From positions 186,001-250,000 of the forward strand of contig CAVOHV010000002.1 in NCBI GenBank assembly GCA_963695805.1: 64,000 nucleotides of DNA, given 5' to 3'. Of the stretch, positions 34,316 through 41,966 are shown piece after piece; positions within the stretch are counted from its first letter, which is position 1; the number at the start of each line of letters is the position of its first letter. The position numbers were made by a program, and so were the translations under genes. Under the pieces are notes generated by a model. The model was not told where the DNA came from. It ran no database searches and saw only the letters and a list, made by a program, of their open reading frames with translations. The DNA is from DASUPK01 sp963695805. Lineage in GTDB: Bacteria > Actinomycetota > Thermoleophilia > Solirubrobacterales > 70-9.

Positions 34316-34399
34316 GTTCTCATCGCGGAGGTTGCAGCCCCCACCAGCGAGGGTGGCGCGCGTCCGGCTTCCGACCGCAAGGCCGAGCTGGCCGAGCGC

Positions 34400-35563
34400 T
34401 TGGAGGAGGCACGTCGCCACACCCTGAGGTTGATCGAGCCGCTCACGGAGGAGCAGCTGAACCGGGTCTACGACTCGATTCTCAGCCCCCTGATTTGGGA
34501 TCTGGGGCACATCGCCAATTTCGAGGAGCTCTGGCTGGTCCAGCGGATAGGCCGGCGCCAGCCACTCCGCGGAGAGCTGGGTGAGTTCTACGACGCAATC
34601 GAGCAGCCCCGCAAGATCCGCGGCGAGCTGCCAATCCTGAAGGCGGACGAGGTGCGGCCCTACATGGAAGGGGTCCGCGAGCGGACCCTCGAGGTCCTCG
34701 CCGAGATCGAGCTCGATCCCGAGGACCCGCTGCTGGCGGACGGCTTCGTCTACGAGATGCTGCTCGCCCACGAATACCAGCACAACGAGACCATGCTCCA
34801 GCTGCTGCAGATGGTCGAGTCCTACGAGCCCGCCGAGGTGGACGGCGCCCCGGGGGCCGAGCCGGTCTCAGACGGTCCCGAGCTGGTCCTGGTCGAGGGC
34901 GGACCTCACGAGATCGGGGCTGCCAGCGTTGGATTCGCGTACGACAACGAGCGCCCCCGCCATCGGGTCGAGCTCGAACCCTTCTGGATCGACCGCACTC
35001 CGGTGACCAACTCCGCCTACATGACCTACCTCGAGGAGACCGGTTCTGAGCCGCCGATGTATTGGGAGCGCGACGGCGAGGACGGCTGGGTCCGGACCGC
35101 TATAGGCCGAACGCAGGAGGTCGATCCGCGCCTGCCCGTGGTCCACGTCTCGTGGGACGAGGCCGACGCCTTCGCGCGCTGGGCGGAGAAGCGCCTGCCT
35201 ACCGAGGCGGAATGGGAGGCCGCCGCGCACGGCGCGAGCCGCGAGCGAGCCAACCTCGACGAGTTCTCCTTCGGCCCGGCGCCGGCCGGCGCTTACGCCG
35301 ACGCCGCCTCGGATTGCGGCGCCGTGCAGATGCTGGGTGACGTCTGGGAGTGGACGAGCTCCGACTTCACCGCCTACCCCGGCTTCGAGGCCTTCCCCTA
35401 CGCCGAGTATTCGGAGGTCTTCTTCGGCGATGAGCACAAGGTGCTGCGTGGTGGGGCGTGGGCGACTCGCCGCAACGTGATCCGAACCAGCTTCCGGAAC
35501 TGGGACCTGCCCATCCGCCGCCAGATCTTCTCGGGCATCCGTTGCGCCAGGAACGACGTATGA
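34400..35563 (+). CDS. egtB: Ergothioneine biosynthesis iron sulfoxide synthase
   Basis: EgtB joins a sulfur donor to hercynine with O2 at a non-haem iron. The N-terminal DinB-like domain has the metal site HEYQHNE (His124, His128) plus LIWDLGHIANFEELWL; the C-terminal SUMF1-like domain has LPVVHVSWDEADAFARWA, RLPTEAEWEAAAHG and LRGGAWATRRNVIRTSFRNW. From TTG 34400 it is 387 residues; family members usually reach 10-30 residues further, matching the upstream ATC at 34322. Coupled to egtD by ATGA. Confidence 0.93.
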   Translation: MEEARRHTLRLIEPLTEEQLNRVYDSILSPLIWDLGHIANFEELWLVQRIGRRQPLRGELGEFYDAIEQPRKIRGELPILKADEVRPYMEGVRERTLEVLAEIELDPEDPLLADGFVYEMLLAHEYQHNETMLQLLQMVESYEPAEVDGAPGAEPVSDGPELVLVEGGPHEIGAASVGFAYDNERPRHRVELEPFWIDRTPVTNSAYMTYLEETGSEPPMYWERDGEDGWVRTAIGRTQEVDPRLPVVHVSWDEADAFARWAEKRLPTEAEWEAAAHGASRERANLDEFSFGPAPAGAYADAASDCGAVQMLGDVWEWTSSDFTAYPGFEAFPYAEYSEVFFGDEHKVLRGGAWATRRNVIRTSFRNWDLPIRRQIFSGIRCARNDV

Positions 35564-36570
35564 ACAGCATCAACGCCGCAGCCACCGACCGAATCACCGT
35601 GGAGGTCAACCTGCCTCCGGGCGGTCCCCTGTCGGGAATGGCCGCGGACGTCAGGGCCGGTCTCACCAGCCCCTTCAAGGAGCTCTCGCCGCGCTACTTC
35701 TACGACGAGCTTGGCTCCGAGCTCTTCGAGCGGATCACCGAGCTCGATGAGTACTACCCGACGCGCTGCGAGCGCCAGATCCTCCAGGGTGAGTCGGAGA
35801 GCATCTGCGAGGCCGCCAACCGGCCCGCCAGCCTGATCGAGCTGGGGTCCGGGTCGGCTCGCAAGACTCGTGTGCTGCTCGACGCGATGCGAGGCGTGGG
35901 CTGCCTGGAGGCCTACTGCCCCGTCGATATCTCGGAGGAGATCACCCGCGAGACCGCGGAGGGGATCGCCGCCGAGTACGAGGACGTCAAGGTCCACGGC
36001 CTCGTCTGCGACTTCGAATTCGACCTCGAACGGGTGCCGGTCGAGGGTCCACGCGTGATCGCGCTGCTCGGCGGGACGGTCGGCAACTTCGCGCCGCACC
36101 AGCGCGCGGGTTTCCTGCGGCGGATCTCGAACCTGCTCGGACCGGAGGACCGCTTCCTCCTCGGAACCGACCTGGTCAAGGATCCGGCGATCCTCGAGGC
36201 GGCCTACAACGACTCGGAGGGCGTGACTGCGCAGTTCAACAAGAACGTCCTGGCCGTCCTCAACCGGGAGCTCGGCGCGGACTTCGACCTCGAGTCATTC
36301 GAGCACGTAGCCCGTTGGGATCCGGAGAACCTCTGGGTGGATATCCGGCTGCGCTCCCTCGCGAACCAGGTGGTCAACTTCGAGGCGCTCGACATGCTCG
36401 TCCCGTTCGGGGCCGGGGAGGAGATGAGGACGGAGATCTCCACCAAGTTCCTTCGGCCGGGCCTGGAGGGGATCTACGCCGAGGCCGGCCTCGAGCTCAC
36501 CGACTGGTGGACGGACCGCGAGGGCCTCTACGCACTCAGTCTCGCGCGGGCCTCGAGCTCCAGCTCGTAG
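35560..36570 (+). CDS. egtD: L-histidine N-alpha-methyltransferase
   Basis: EgtD trimethylates histidine to hercynine using S-adenosylmethionine, the first step of ergothioneine synthesis. The 336-residue protein has SPRYFYDELGSELFERITEL, the SAM loop LIELGSGSARKTRVLL, ALLGGTVGNFAPHQ and the histidine-binding YNDSEGVTAQFNKNVL. ATG overlaps the egtB stop. egtA, egtC and egtE are not seen, a common minimal two-gene arrangement. Confidence 0.95.
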   Translation: MNSINAAATDRITVEVNLPPGGPLSGMAADVRAGLTSPFKELSPRYFYDELGSELFERITELDEYYPTRCERQILQGESESICEAANRPASLIELGSGSARKTRVLLDAMRGVGCLEAYCPVDISEEITRETAEGIAAEYEDVKVHGLVCDFEFDLERVPVEGPRVIALLGGTVGNFAPHQRAGFLRRISNLLGPEDRFLLGTDLVKDPAILEAAYNDSEGVTAQFNKNVLAVLNRELGADFDLESFEHVARWDPENLWVDIRLRSLANQVVNFEALDMLVPFGAGEEMRTEISTKFLRPGLEGIYAEAGLELTDWWTDREGLYALSLARASSSSS

Positions 36571-37031
36571 CGCTGGAAGGTGACCGATTCCCGTCCCCAG
36601 CGAGGGGCGGTCTCGGCAGAGGTGACCACGAACCCGTGATCGCGGTAGAGGTGCGCGGCTGCCTGTAGATCGCTGAAGGTCTCGAGCCAGACCCGCCGGT
36701 AGCCGTGATCTTTCGCGAACGCGAGCATCTCGCCGAGCAGCCGCCGCCCGAGCCCATTGCCCCTCACCTCGGGACTCAGGACGACCCAGCGGATCGCGGC
36801 CTCGCCGTCGCCCTCGTCGCTGAGGCCGATGGAGCCGACATGCTCGCCGTCCAATTCGACGATCCGGATCGCCTCACGGTCACCCGGGAAGCCGCGCTCG
36901 GCGGTATGAGCCACGGCCTTGGCGACGAAGTCCCCGAAACTGGCGTCGACGCTGTACTCCTCGCCGTAGATGCGCCGGTGGTGGGCGACGATCGCCTCGA
37001 GGTCGCCCGCACGGAGCTCGTCGCGAACCAC
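36528..37031 (-). CDS. GNAT family N-acetyltransferase
   Basis: About 167 residues of GNAT fold: acetyl-CoA site VVLSPEVRGNGLGRRLLGEM (R/Q-x-x-G-x-G/A), preceded by VELDGEHVGSIGLSDEG and followed by LETFSDLQAAAHLYRDHGF. The frame reaches GTG 37085, but its first 18 codons lie in a REP-like palindrome, so GTG 37031 (VVRDELRAGDLEAI) is favoured. It overlaps the egtD 3' end by 43 bases, tail to tail. Substrate unknown. Confidence 0.87.
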   Translation of the reverse strand: MVRDELRAGDLEAIVAHHRRIYGEEYSVDASFGDFVAKAVAHTAERGFPGDREAIRIVELDGEHVGSIGLSDEGDGEAAIRWVVLSPEVRGNGLGRRLLGEMLAFAKDHGYRRVWLETFSDLQAAAHLYRDHGFVVTSAETAPRWGRESVTFQRYELELEARARLSA

Positions 37032-37037
37032 GATCCC

Positions 37038-37081
37038 ACGGGTTGCTCCTCGGCTACCGCCTCGGAGCACCCTCGCATCAT
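37038..37081. repeat. REP-like palindrome, copy 2
   Basis: ACGGGTTGCTCC, a 20-nt loop region, GGAGCACCC and the tail CTCGCATCA form a stem-loop. It overlies the 5' end of the GNAT reading frame and directly follows the stop of the upstream broken gene on the minus strand. Confidence 0.7.
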
Positions 37082-37428
37082 TCACGCCGTCACCAACCTT
37101 GGACTCGGCGCGCGCGGGGCGGCGGGTACGGGTTCCGGGCGCACCCGGACCTGACCGGCATGGCAGCGAAGCAGCTCGCAGAGCTCGGCGGTACGCAGGA
37201 AGGGGTCGGCTACCAGCACACCGGTCGCCAGCGAGATCGCCGCCTCGATCCGGCCGCCGCGCTCGGCCACCAGGTGGGGGCCGGGGGGAGCGAGCGGGAG
37301 TCCAGCTGCGCCAGTCCCTCGAGTGCGGCGTCGTCGTGTCCGGCGGCGAGCCTCACGGTCACGGGACGCTCCCACGCTGCCCTCCGGTGCAGCTCGTGAT
37401 CCGTGTGAGTTCGGGCCGGCTGCGCCAT
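37082..37428 (-). pseudogene. Small conserved actinobacterial-type gene with a frameshift
   Basis: The ATG at 37428 opens MAQPARTHTDHELHRRA and TVRLAAGHDDAALEGLAQLD; near 37275 the protein continues in the next frame as HLVAERGGRIEAAISLATG, VLVADPFLRTAELCELLR and stops at 37082. One missing C in the run at about 37272-37276 explains it. The joined protein, about 115 residues, resembles small actinobacterial proteins next to GNAT genes. CATAAT sits 6 nt before the ATG. Real decay or a homopolymer error. Confidence 0.7.
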
Positions 37429-37482
37429 GAATCGATTATGGCCAGGATCACGATCTACGCAAGACCTTGTTGTCACCGAATC

Positions 37483-37499
37483 GATCGTGATTTACGATC
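37483..37499. promoter_or_regulatory. Candidate LysR operator
   Basis: GATCGT and ACGATC flank GATTT as perfect 6-bp arms, in the 79-base space between the divergent genes. It overlaps TACGAT (37493-37498), the -10 box 9 nt before the LysR ATG, as expected for autoregulation. Confidence 0.5.
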
Positions 37500-37507
37500 A
37501 ATCACGG

Positions 37508-38390
37508 ATGGAGCTTCGTCAGCTCAGATACGTCGAGGCGGTCGCGCGACACCGGCACTTCACACGGGCGTCCGAGGAGCTCCACATCGCCCAGTCAGCC
37601 CTGTCCCACCAGATTCGCCGTCTGGAGGCGGAGCTCGGTACGGAGCTCTTTACCCGCAACAGTCGCTCAGTGACGGTCACCGAGGCGGGAGAGGCCGTGG
37701 CCGCGGGTGCGCGGGGCGTCCTCGATCAGGTCGATGGCCTGCGCCATGAGGTGGACGAGCTTCGGGGTCTGGTGCGTGGCGAGATCAGGGTCGGGGCAAC
37801 GCTGCCGGCCGGGGAGGTCGACGTCCCAGGGGTACTGGTCAGCTTCAGCGAGGCCTACCCCGGGATCGAGGTCGAGCTGCAGGAGGGGACCGCCGGCGAC
37901 ATGCTCGCCCACCTCGCCGAGAACCGAATCGATGCCTCCTTCTGCCTGCTCGCCGAGGACCCCCCGCCCGAGATCGCGGTCGAGCAGCTCAGCGAGGAGG
38001 AGATCGTCGCCGCCTTTCCCGGCGGGAGCGGGCCCGGACCGGGAGCGTGTCACCGCCGCCGAGCTCTCCCGCCACACCCTGATCACGCCACGATCCGGCT
38101 CCTCGATCAAGCAGGCGGCCGACGAGTTCTTCGCCCGCGCCGGCAAGACGATGGACGTCTCACTCGAGAGCGGCGATCCCTTCCTGCTGCGCTGCCTCGT
38201 GTCCAGCGGCTTCGGTGCCGCCGTGCTGCCCTCCTCTCTCACCCTGCGGGAGGGCCCGCCGGTCGACGTCCGGGGCCTGCGCCCGGCCGTGCGCCTGCGC
38301 GCCACGCTGATCTGGCACGACCGACGCCACCAGACACCCGCGGCCCGCGCCTTCATCGACTTCATCCGGGCCGAGGCCCCCCAGAACTAA
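37508..38390 (+). pseudogene. LysR-family regulator gene with a frameshift
   Basis: The N-terminal LysR helix-turn-helix (MELRQLRYVEAVARHRHFTR, AQSALSHQIRRLEAELG) and first half of the effector domain (IRVGATLPAGEVDVPGVLVS) read from ATG 37508. Near 38030 the protein continues in the next frame (DRERVTAAELSRHTLITPRS, CLVSSGFGAAVLPSSLTLRE) to a stop at 38390. One extra base in the G-rich run explains the shift. The whole would be about 293 residues. Either inactive or a sequence error. Confidence 0.85.
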
Positions 38391-38433
38391 ACGGGTTGCT
38401 CCTCGGCTTCGCCTGCGGAGCACCCTCGCATCA
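38389..38433. repeat. REP-like palindrome, copy 3
   Basis: The best-preserved copy: AAACGGGTTGCTCC, then TCGGCTTCGCCTGC as loop, then GGAGCACCC and TCGCATCA. It fills the gap between the convergent LysR and carotenoid oxygenase genes; the terminal TCA is the stop of the latter. Confidence 0.75.
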
Positions 38434-39843
38434 GACGAACTGCCCGTGGAAGCCGTACGGGATGTGGTGCGGGACCTCGGCGCGCGCCAGCTCGCCGAGG
38501 TCGGCGGCGTCCAGCACGAGCAGGAACGATCGGCCGGAGCTCGCGTCGAAGACGACCGAGAGCAGTACCCCCTCGTCCTCGCCCTGCGCTCCGGGCGCCG
38601 CGACGAACACCGGCTCGCCTGGGCTGCAGCCAGCCTCGGCCCATTCGGTCTTTGAGCCGGCGTCGACGTCGGCCTTGACGATCGCATCGAGCCAGCCCGA
38701 CTTCGCGTCGACGCCCCAGACATAGCGGTAGGGCCGCTCGTTGTTGCGCCCGTAGTTGATCCGCGGCAGCTCGAGGCCCTCAGCGAGCTGCTCGTTGGTG
38801 ACCGCGCCCGAGCCGACGTCGATCCGGAAGCGGCGCAGGTCGCCTCGATCCACCGGCTTCCCCTCCCGCAGACGGTCCAGGTAGAGGTCCTCGACGACCT
38901 GCGCGTCGACATAGGTGCACACGTCGACGACCACCGAGCCGTTCTCCTCGTAGGCGTTGGCGTGGTGGAAGCTGAAGAAAGGGTCGGTCTCGAAGGGCCC
39001 GGTCGCCTCGCCGGTTCGCCGGTCGACCAGGGTGATCCTGGTGCCGAGCTCCGGCTTCCAGCGGTAGTTCTCGATGTAGGGGCGTCCCGAGAGGGGGACG
39101 GTGATCGGGTTCACGACGAATGGGAACTCGGCGAGGACGAGCCAGCGCTCGGTGAGCCCGAAAGAGTGCATGTAGGCGGGCTGCCTGACCGGGAGCTCCG
39201 CGATCACCTGGGGCTCGGTGTCCCCGGGACGCAGGAGGTAGAAGCGGTAGCGATTGCGCGGACCTAGCTTGGCCGCGTAGTTCAGCATCCCGCCGCTCCC
39301 GCGATCGAGGTGCGGGTGGGCGGTGGTCAACATCCCCGGAGCCTTGTAGGCGACCCCGGCGGTCTCCAGGGTGTCGCCGTCGAATTCGACGGCGATCGGC
39401 GTCTCGGTCATCGAGATGTATCGCTCGCCCAGCTTGACCAGATTGACGTTTGCGTTGTCGGTGAGCTTCGGCGAGAAGATCGACATCGCGCGCGCGAACA
39501 GCGAACGGCACGGGTCGGTGGCGAACTCCGAGTAGACGATCTCGCCCTTCTCCTGCGCCGCGCGGTACGCCCTGGTCTGGAGGAAGCGGTTCGCGTAGGA
39601 GACCTCGCCGTCCGCGATGCCGAAGCGGTGCAGCATCGCGAAGCCGTCGAACCAATGGTTCATCGTCTGGCTGCCGACCTCCCACTTCGCAGGCGCGGTG
39701 CGGACCAGCGAGCCCTGCAGCCAGTCGGGGAGCCTGCCCTCCACCGGCAGACGGTCGACGTGGGTCTCGTCATCGAGTGACTCGAACCCGGCGGTCAGGT
39801 CCCGCTCGGTCGCGGGCTGGATGGTCTCGGCAACCTGGCTCAT
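38431..39843 (-). CDS. Carotenoid oxygenase family protein
   Basis: A 470-residue beta-propeller non-haem iron enzyme that cleaves carotenoids, apocarotenoids or stilbenes. Four iron-binding histidines are recognisable in TTAHPHLD, AYMHSFGLT, FFSFHHANAY and YGFHGQFV. The start ATG 39843 has a ribosome site (AGGAG); the longer frame to 40368 overlaps the PadR gene. PadR, encoded divergently with an operator between, is a likely regulator. Confidence 0.94.
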   Translation of the reverse strand: MSQVAETIQPATERDLTAGFESLDDETHVDRLPVEGRLPDWLQGSLVRTAPAKWEVGSQTMNHWFDGFAMLHRFGIADGEVSYANRFLQTRAYRAAQEKGEIVYSEFATDPCRSLFARAMSIFSPKLTDNANVNLVKLGERYISMTETPIAVEFDGDTLETAGVAYKAPGMLTTAHPHLDRGSGGMLNYAAKLGPRNRYRFYLLRPGDTEPQVIAELPVRQPAYMHSFGLTERWLVLAEFPFVVNPITVPLSGRPYIENYRWKPELGTRITLVDRRTGEATGPFETDPFFSFHHANAYEENGSVVVDVCTYVDAQVVEDLYLDRLREGKPVDRGDLRRFRIDVGSGAVTNEQLAEGLELPRINYGRNNERPYRYVWGVDAKSGWLDAIVKADVDAGSKTEWAEAGCSPGEPVFVAAPGAQGEDEGVLLSVVFDASSGRSFLLVLDAADLGELARAEVPHHIPYGFHGQFV

Positions 39844-39868
39844 GGCTTCTCCTGGATAGTTCAATCCG

Positions 39869-39884
39869 TACGGTTCGCACCGTA
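39869..39884. promoter_or_regulatory. PadR-type operator
   Basis: TACGGT and ACCGTA enclose TCGC as a perfect 6-bp inverted repeat in the 57-base space between the divergent carotenoid oxygenase and PadR genes, just upstream of TATTCT (39888-39893), the -10 box of padR. Confidence 0.6.
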
Positions 39885-39900
39885 TCGTATTCTGCCGCGG

Positions 39901-40410
39901 ATGGCAAAGGCCCGTCTCACCCCGACCTCGTACGTCGTCCTCGGCCTGATCGAGCAGATGCAGCCCGCCTCGCCCTACGACCTCAAGCGTGCGGTGGCGA
40001 TGGGCGTTGGGCATTTCTGGTCGCTGCCCCACACCCAGCTCTACTCCGAGTGCACCCGTCTGGCCGAGGCGGGCCTTCTCACGGAGCGGCGCGAGGAGGC
40101 GGGCAGGCGACGACGCATCTACCGGCTGACCAAGGCCGGGGCTGAGGAGCTCGACCGCTGGCGGGCCGAGCCCACCAGTGAGCTCTATGAGCTGCGGGAT
40201 GCCGGCCTGCTCAAGCTCTTTTTCGGCGCCGACGCGCGGAAGCTCGCCCCGCGGCAGCTCGAGGCGCACGAGGCCAAGCTCCGCGAGTACGAGGCTTCGC
40301 TCGAGGAATGCCGCCGGATCGACGCGCCCGAGGGGATCATTCACGCCATCGAGGCCGGCATCGGACACGAACGCGAGTACGTCAGCTTCTGGAAGCGGCT
40401 AGGGCGCTAG
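39901..40410 (+). CDS. PadR family transcriptional regulator
   Basis: A 169-residue regulator with PadR winged helix (YVVLGLIEQMQPASPYDLKR, SLPHTQLYSECTRLAEAGLL, YRLTKAGAEELDRW) and a C-terminal dimerisation helix pair (LEAHEAKLREYEASLEECRR). The ATG is 7 nt after TATTCT. It probably represses itself and the divergent carotenoid oxygenase gene through the palindrome between them. Confidence 0.93.
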   Translation: MAKARLTPTSYVVLGLIEQMQPASPYDLKRAVAMGVGHFWSLPHTQLYSECTRLAEAGLLTERREEAGRRRRIYRLTKAGAEELDRWRAEPTSELYELRDAGLLKLFFGADARKLAPRQLEAHEAKLREYEASLEECRRIDAPEGIIHAIEAGIGHEREYVSFWKRLGR

Positions 40411-41328
40411 GGCGTCGATCAGCTCGCCGAGCCTGTCCGGCGTGGTGAGCGGGGTGATCACCGGGAGCGTGATGCCACCCTCGACGAAGGCGTCCAGCCG
40501 CTCGCGCATCTGCTCGGGTGAGCCGAAGATGAACATCTCCTCGATCAGCTCCCACGGCGCCGCGGCCGCCGCCTTCTCGCGGTCCTTGGCATTCCAGGCC
40601 TCGACCATCTCGTCGATCCGCTCGCCGTAGCCGAGCCAGCGGTAGAAGGCCTCGTAGACCGGCACGGTGATGTAGGAGGAGAACATGAAGCGGGCGAGCG
40701 GCTCGATCTGCTCGCGCTCGCCCGGGAGGCAGAAGAAGCGGCAGAGGAGCTCGAACCCCTCGGGAGCCCCCTCCAGCTGAGCCACGACCCTGGGAAGGCC
40801 TTCCAGCGGCAGGAAGTTCGTGAAGGCGCCGTCGCCCTTCTCGACCGCGAGCCGCAGCATCTTGCCCCGCAGCGCGGCGACGATGATCGGCACCCTCTCC
40901 TCGGGCGGACGCTCGAGCTTGAAGCCGCCGTCCGTCCGCTCGCCGGCGAGGGCGGTGCGCAGGAAGTCGATCCTCTCCGACATCTTGCTGAGCGGCTTCT
41001 CGAACGGCATCGCGTTCCACCCCTCGATGATCCGGTCGGAGGAGGCGCCGATGCCGAGTGCGAAGCGGCCGCGCGAGGCGTCGGCCGCGGCCGCGGCCTC
41101 CTGCGCCAGCAGCGCCCGGCCGCGCTGCATCACTCCGACGACGCCGGTTCCCAGCCGCACCTTCTCCGTCCAGGCCGCGCCGAGGAGGAGCGGCGAGAAG
41201 CCGTCCGGCCCGTTCGTCTCGCCCGACCAGAGGTCGGTGTAGCCGGCCGCCTCGGCGCGCTTGTAGAGCTCGCCGTTGTCGGCGAGCGCGACGCCGGTGA
41301 ACGGCACGGTGAGTCCCCATCGCTGCAT
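40399..41328 (-). CDS. LLM class flavin-dependent oxidoreductase
   Basis: About 309 residues from ATG 41328, a luciferase-like barrel (MQRWGLTVPFTGVALADNG, TDLWSGETNGPDGFSPLLLG, LGTGVVGVMQRGRALLAQEA). The frame extends to 41367, but those 13 codons lie in a REP-like element; TAGGGT is 10 nt before 41328. Overlaps the end of the PadR gene by 12 bases, tail to tail. Substrate unknown. Confidence 0.9.
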   Translation of the reverse strand: MQRWGLTVPFTGVALADNGELYKRAEAAGYTDLWSGETNGPDGFSPLLLGAAWTEKVRLGTGVVGVMQRGRALLAQEAAAAADASRGRFALGIGASSDRIIEGWNAMPFEKPLSKMSERIDFLRTALAGERTDGGFKLERPPEERVPIIVAALRGKMLRLAVEKGDGAFTNFLPLEGLPRVVAQLEGAPEGFELLCRFFCLPGEREQIEPLARFMFSSYITVPVYEAFYRWLGYGERIDEMVEAWNAKDREKAAAAAPWELIEEMFIFGSPEQMRERLDAFVEGGITLPVITPLTTPDRLGELIDALAP

Positions 41329-41347
41329 GCCAAGCGCGACCCTAAAT

Positions 41348-41414
41348 GAAACGGGTTGCTCCCTCATGAAACGGGTGGCGCCTGGCGGCGCCCCCTCGCA
41401 TTACACCCTCGCAT
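41348..41414. repeat. Nested REP-like palindromes, copy 4
   Basis: AAACGGGTTGCTCC is followed by a complete second element (AAACGGGTGGCGCC, TGGC, GGCGCC, CCCTCGCAT) and then another tail CCCTCGCAT. One element seems inserted in the loop of another. It fills the gap between two divergent genes. Confidence 0.65.
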
Positions 41415-41424
41415 AATGTTGGGA

Positions 41425-41430
41425 TAGGGT
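41425..41430 (+). promoter_or_regulatory. -10 box of the membrane protein gene
   Basis: TAGGGT ends 6 nt before the ATG at 41437, just past the REP-like element. Confidence 0.45.
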
Positions 41431-41436
41431 CGCCCC

Positions 41437-41955
41437 ATGGAGAGGGTGTCGGCCGGAAGGGCCCAGCTGGACGCGTCGAAGCTCGCCCGCACGGAGATCA
41501 TCGGCATGGTCGCCGCCGCTTTGCTCGTGCTCAGCCTCTTCTTGGTGTGGTACTCCCTCTCCACCGACCCGAGCGTCGTCCAGCGCGGGAACGATCCGGC
41601 CAACTGGGCCTGCGGGGTGGGGGACTCGAGCTGCAGCGGCTGGGAGACGTTCCCGATTCTCCGCTGGCTGCTGATCGCAGCCGCGGCCGCCCCCTTCATC
41701 CTCGCCTGGATCGTGGTCCGCGGACATGCCCTCTCCTGGCCCCGCGGAGAGCTGACCGCGATCGTCGGGGCCACCGCCTTCGTGCTGATCGCCTACAACG
41801 GTCTCGTCTCCAAGCCCGAGAACGGCCTCGAGATGAGCCTCGGGATCGGCTACTGGCTGGCCCTGCTCGCCTCGATCGGCATCTTCGTCTCGGGAGGCTT
41901 CCGCGCGGTGGAGAGCGGCGGCGGCGGCCAGCGAAAACCGCCCGCAACGTTCTAG
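41437..41955 (+). CDS. Four-helix membrane protein of unknown function
   Basis: A 172-residue protein with four predicted membrane helices at about 23-42, 72-93, 103-122 and 132-152, and a loop between the first two that contains two cysteines (WACGVGDSSCSGW), presumably exterior and disulfide-forming. glpX begins 11 bases later. The family is not recognised. Confidence 0.75.
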   Translation: MERVSAGRAQLDASKLARTEIIGMVAAALLVLSLFLVWYSLSTDPSVVQRGNDPANWACGVGDSSCSGWETFPILRWLLIAAAAAPFILAWIVVRGHALSWPRGELTAIVGATAFVLIAYNGLVSKPENGLEMSLGIGYWLALLASIGIFVSGGFRAVESGGGGQRKPPATF

Positions 41956-41958
41956 CCT
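41953..41958 (+). promoter_or_regulatory. -10 box of glpX
   Basis: TAGCCT, overlapping the stop of the preceding gene, ends 8 nt before the GTG start. Confidence 0.4.
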
Positions 41959-41966
41959 GACGGTCG

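Noticed and set aside
20981..41414. CRISPR array from the repeated CCCTCGCAT motif
   Set aside because: Copies are scattered kilobases apart, palindromic, and have no regular spacers or cas genes.
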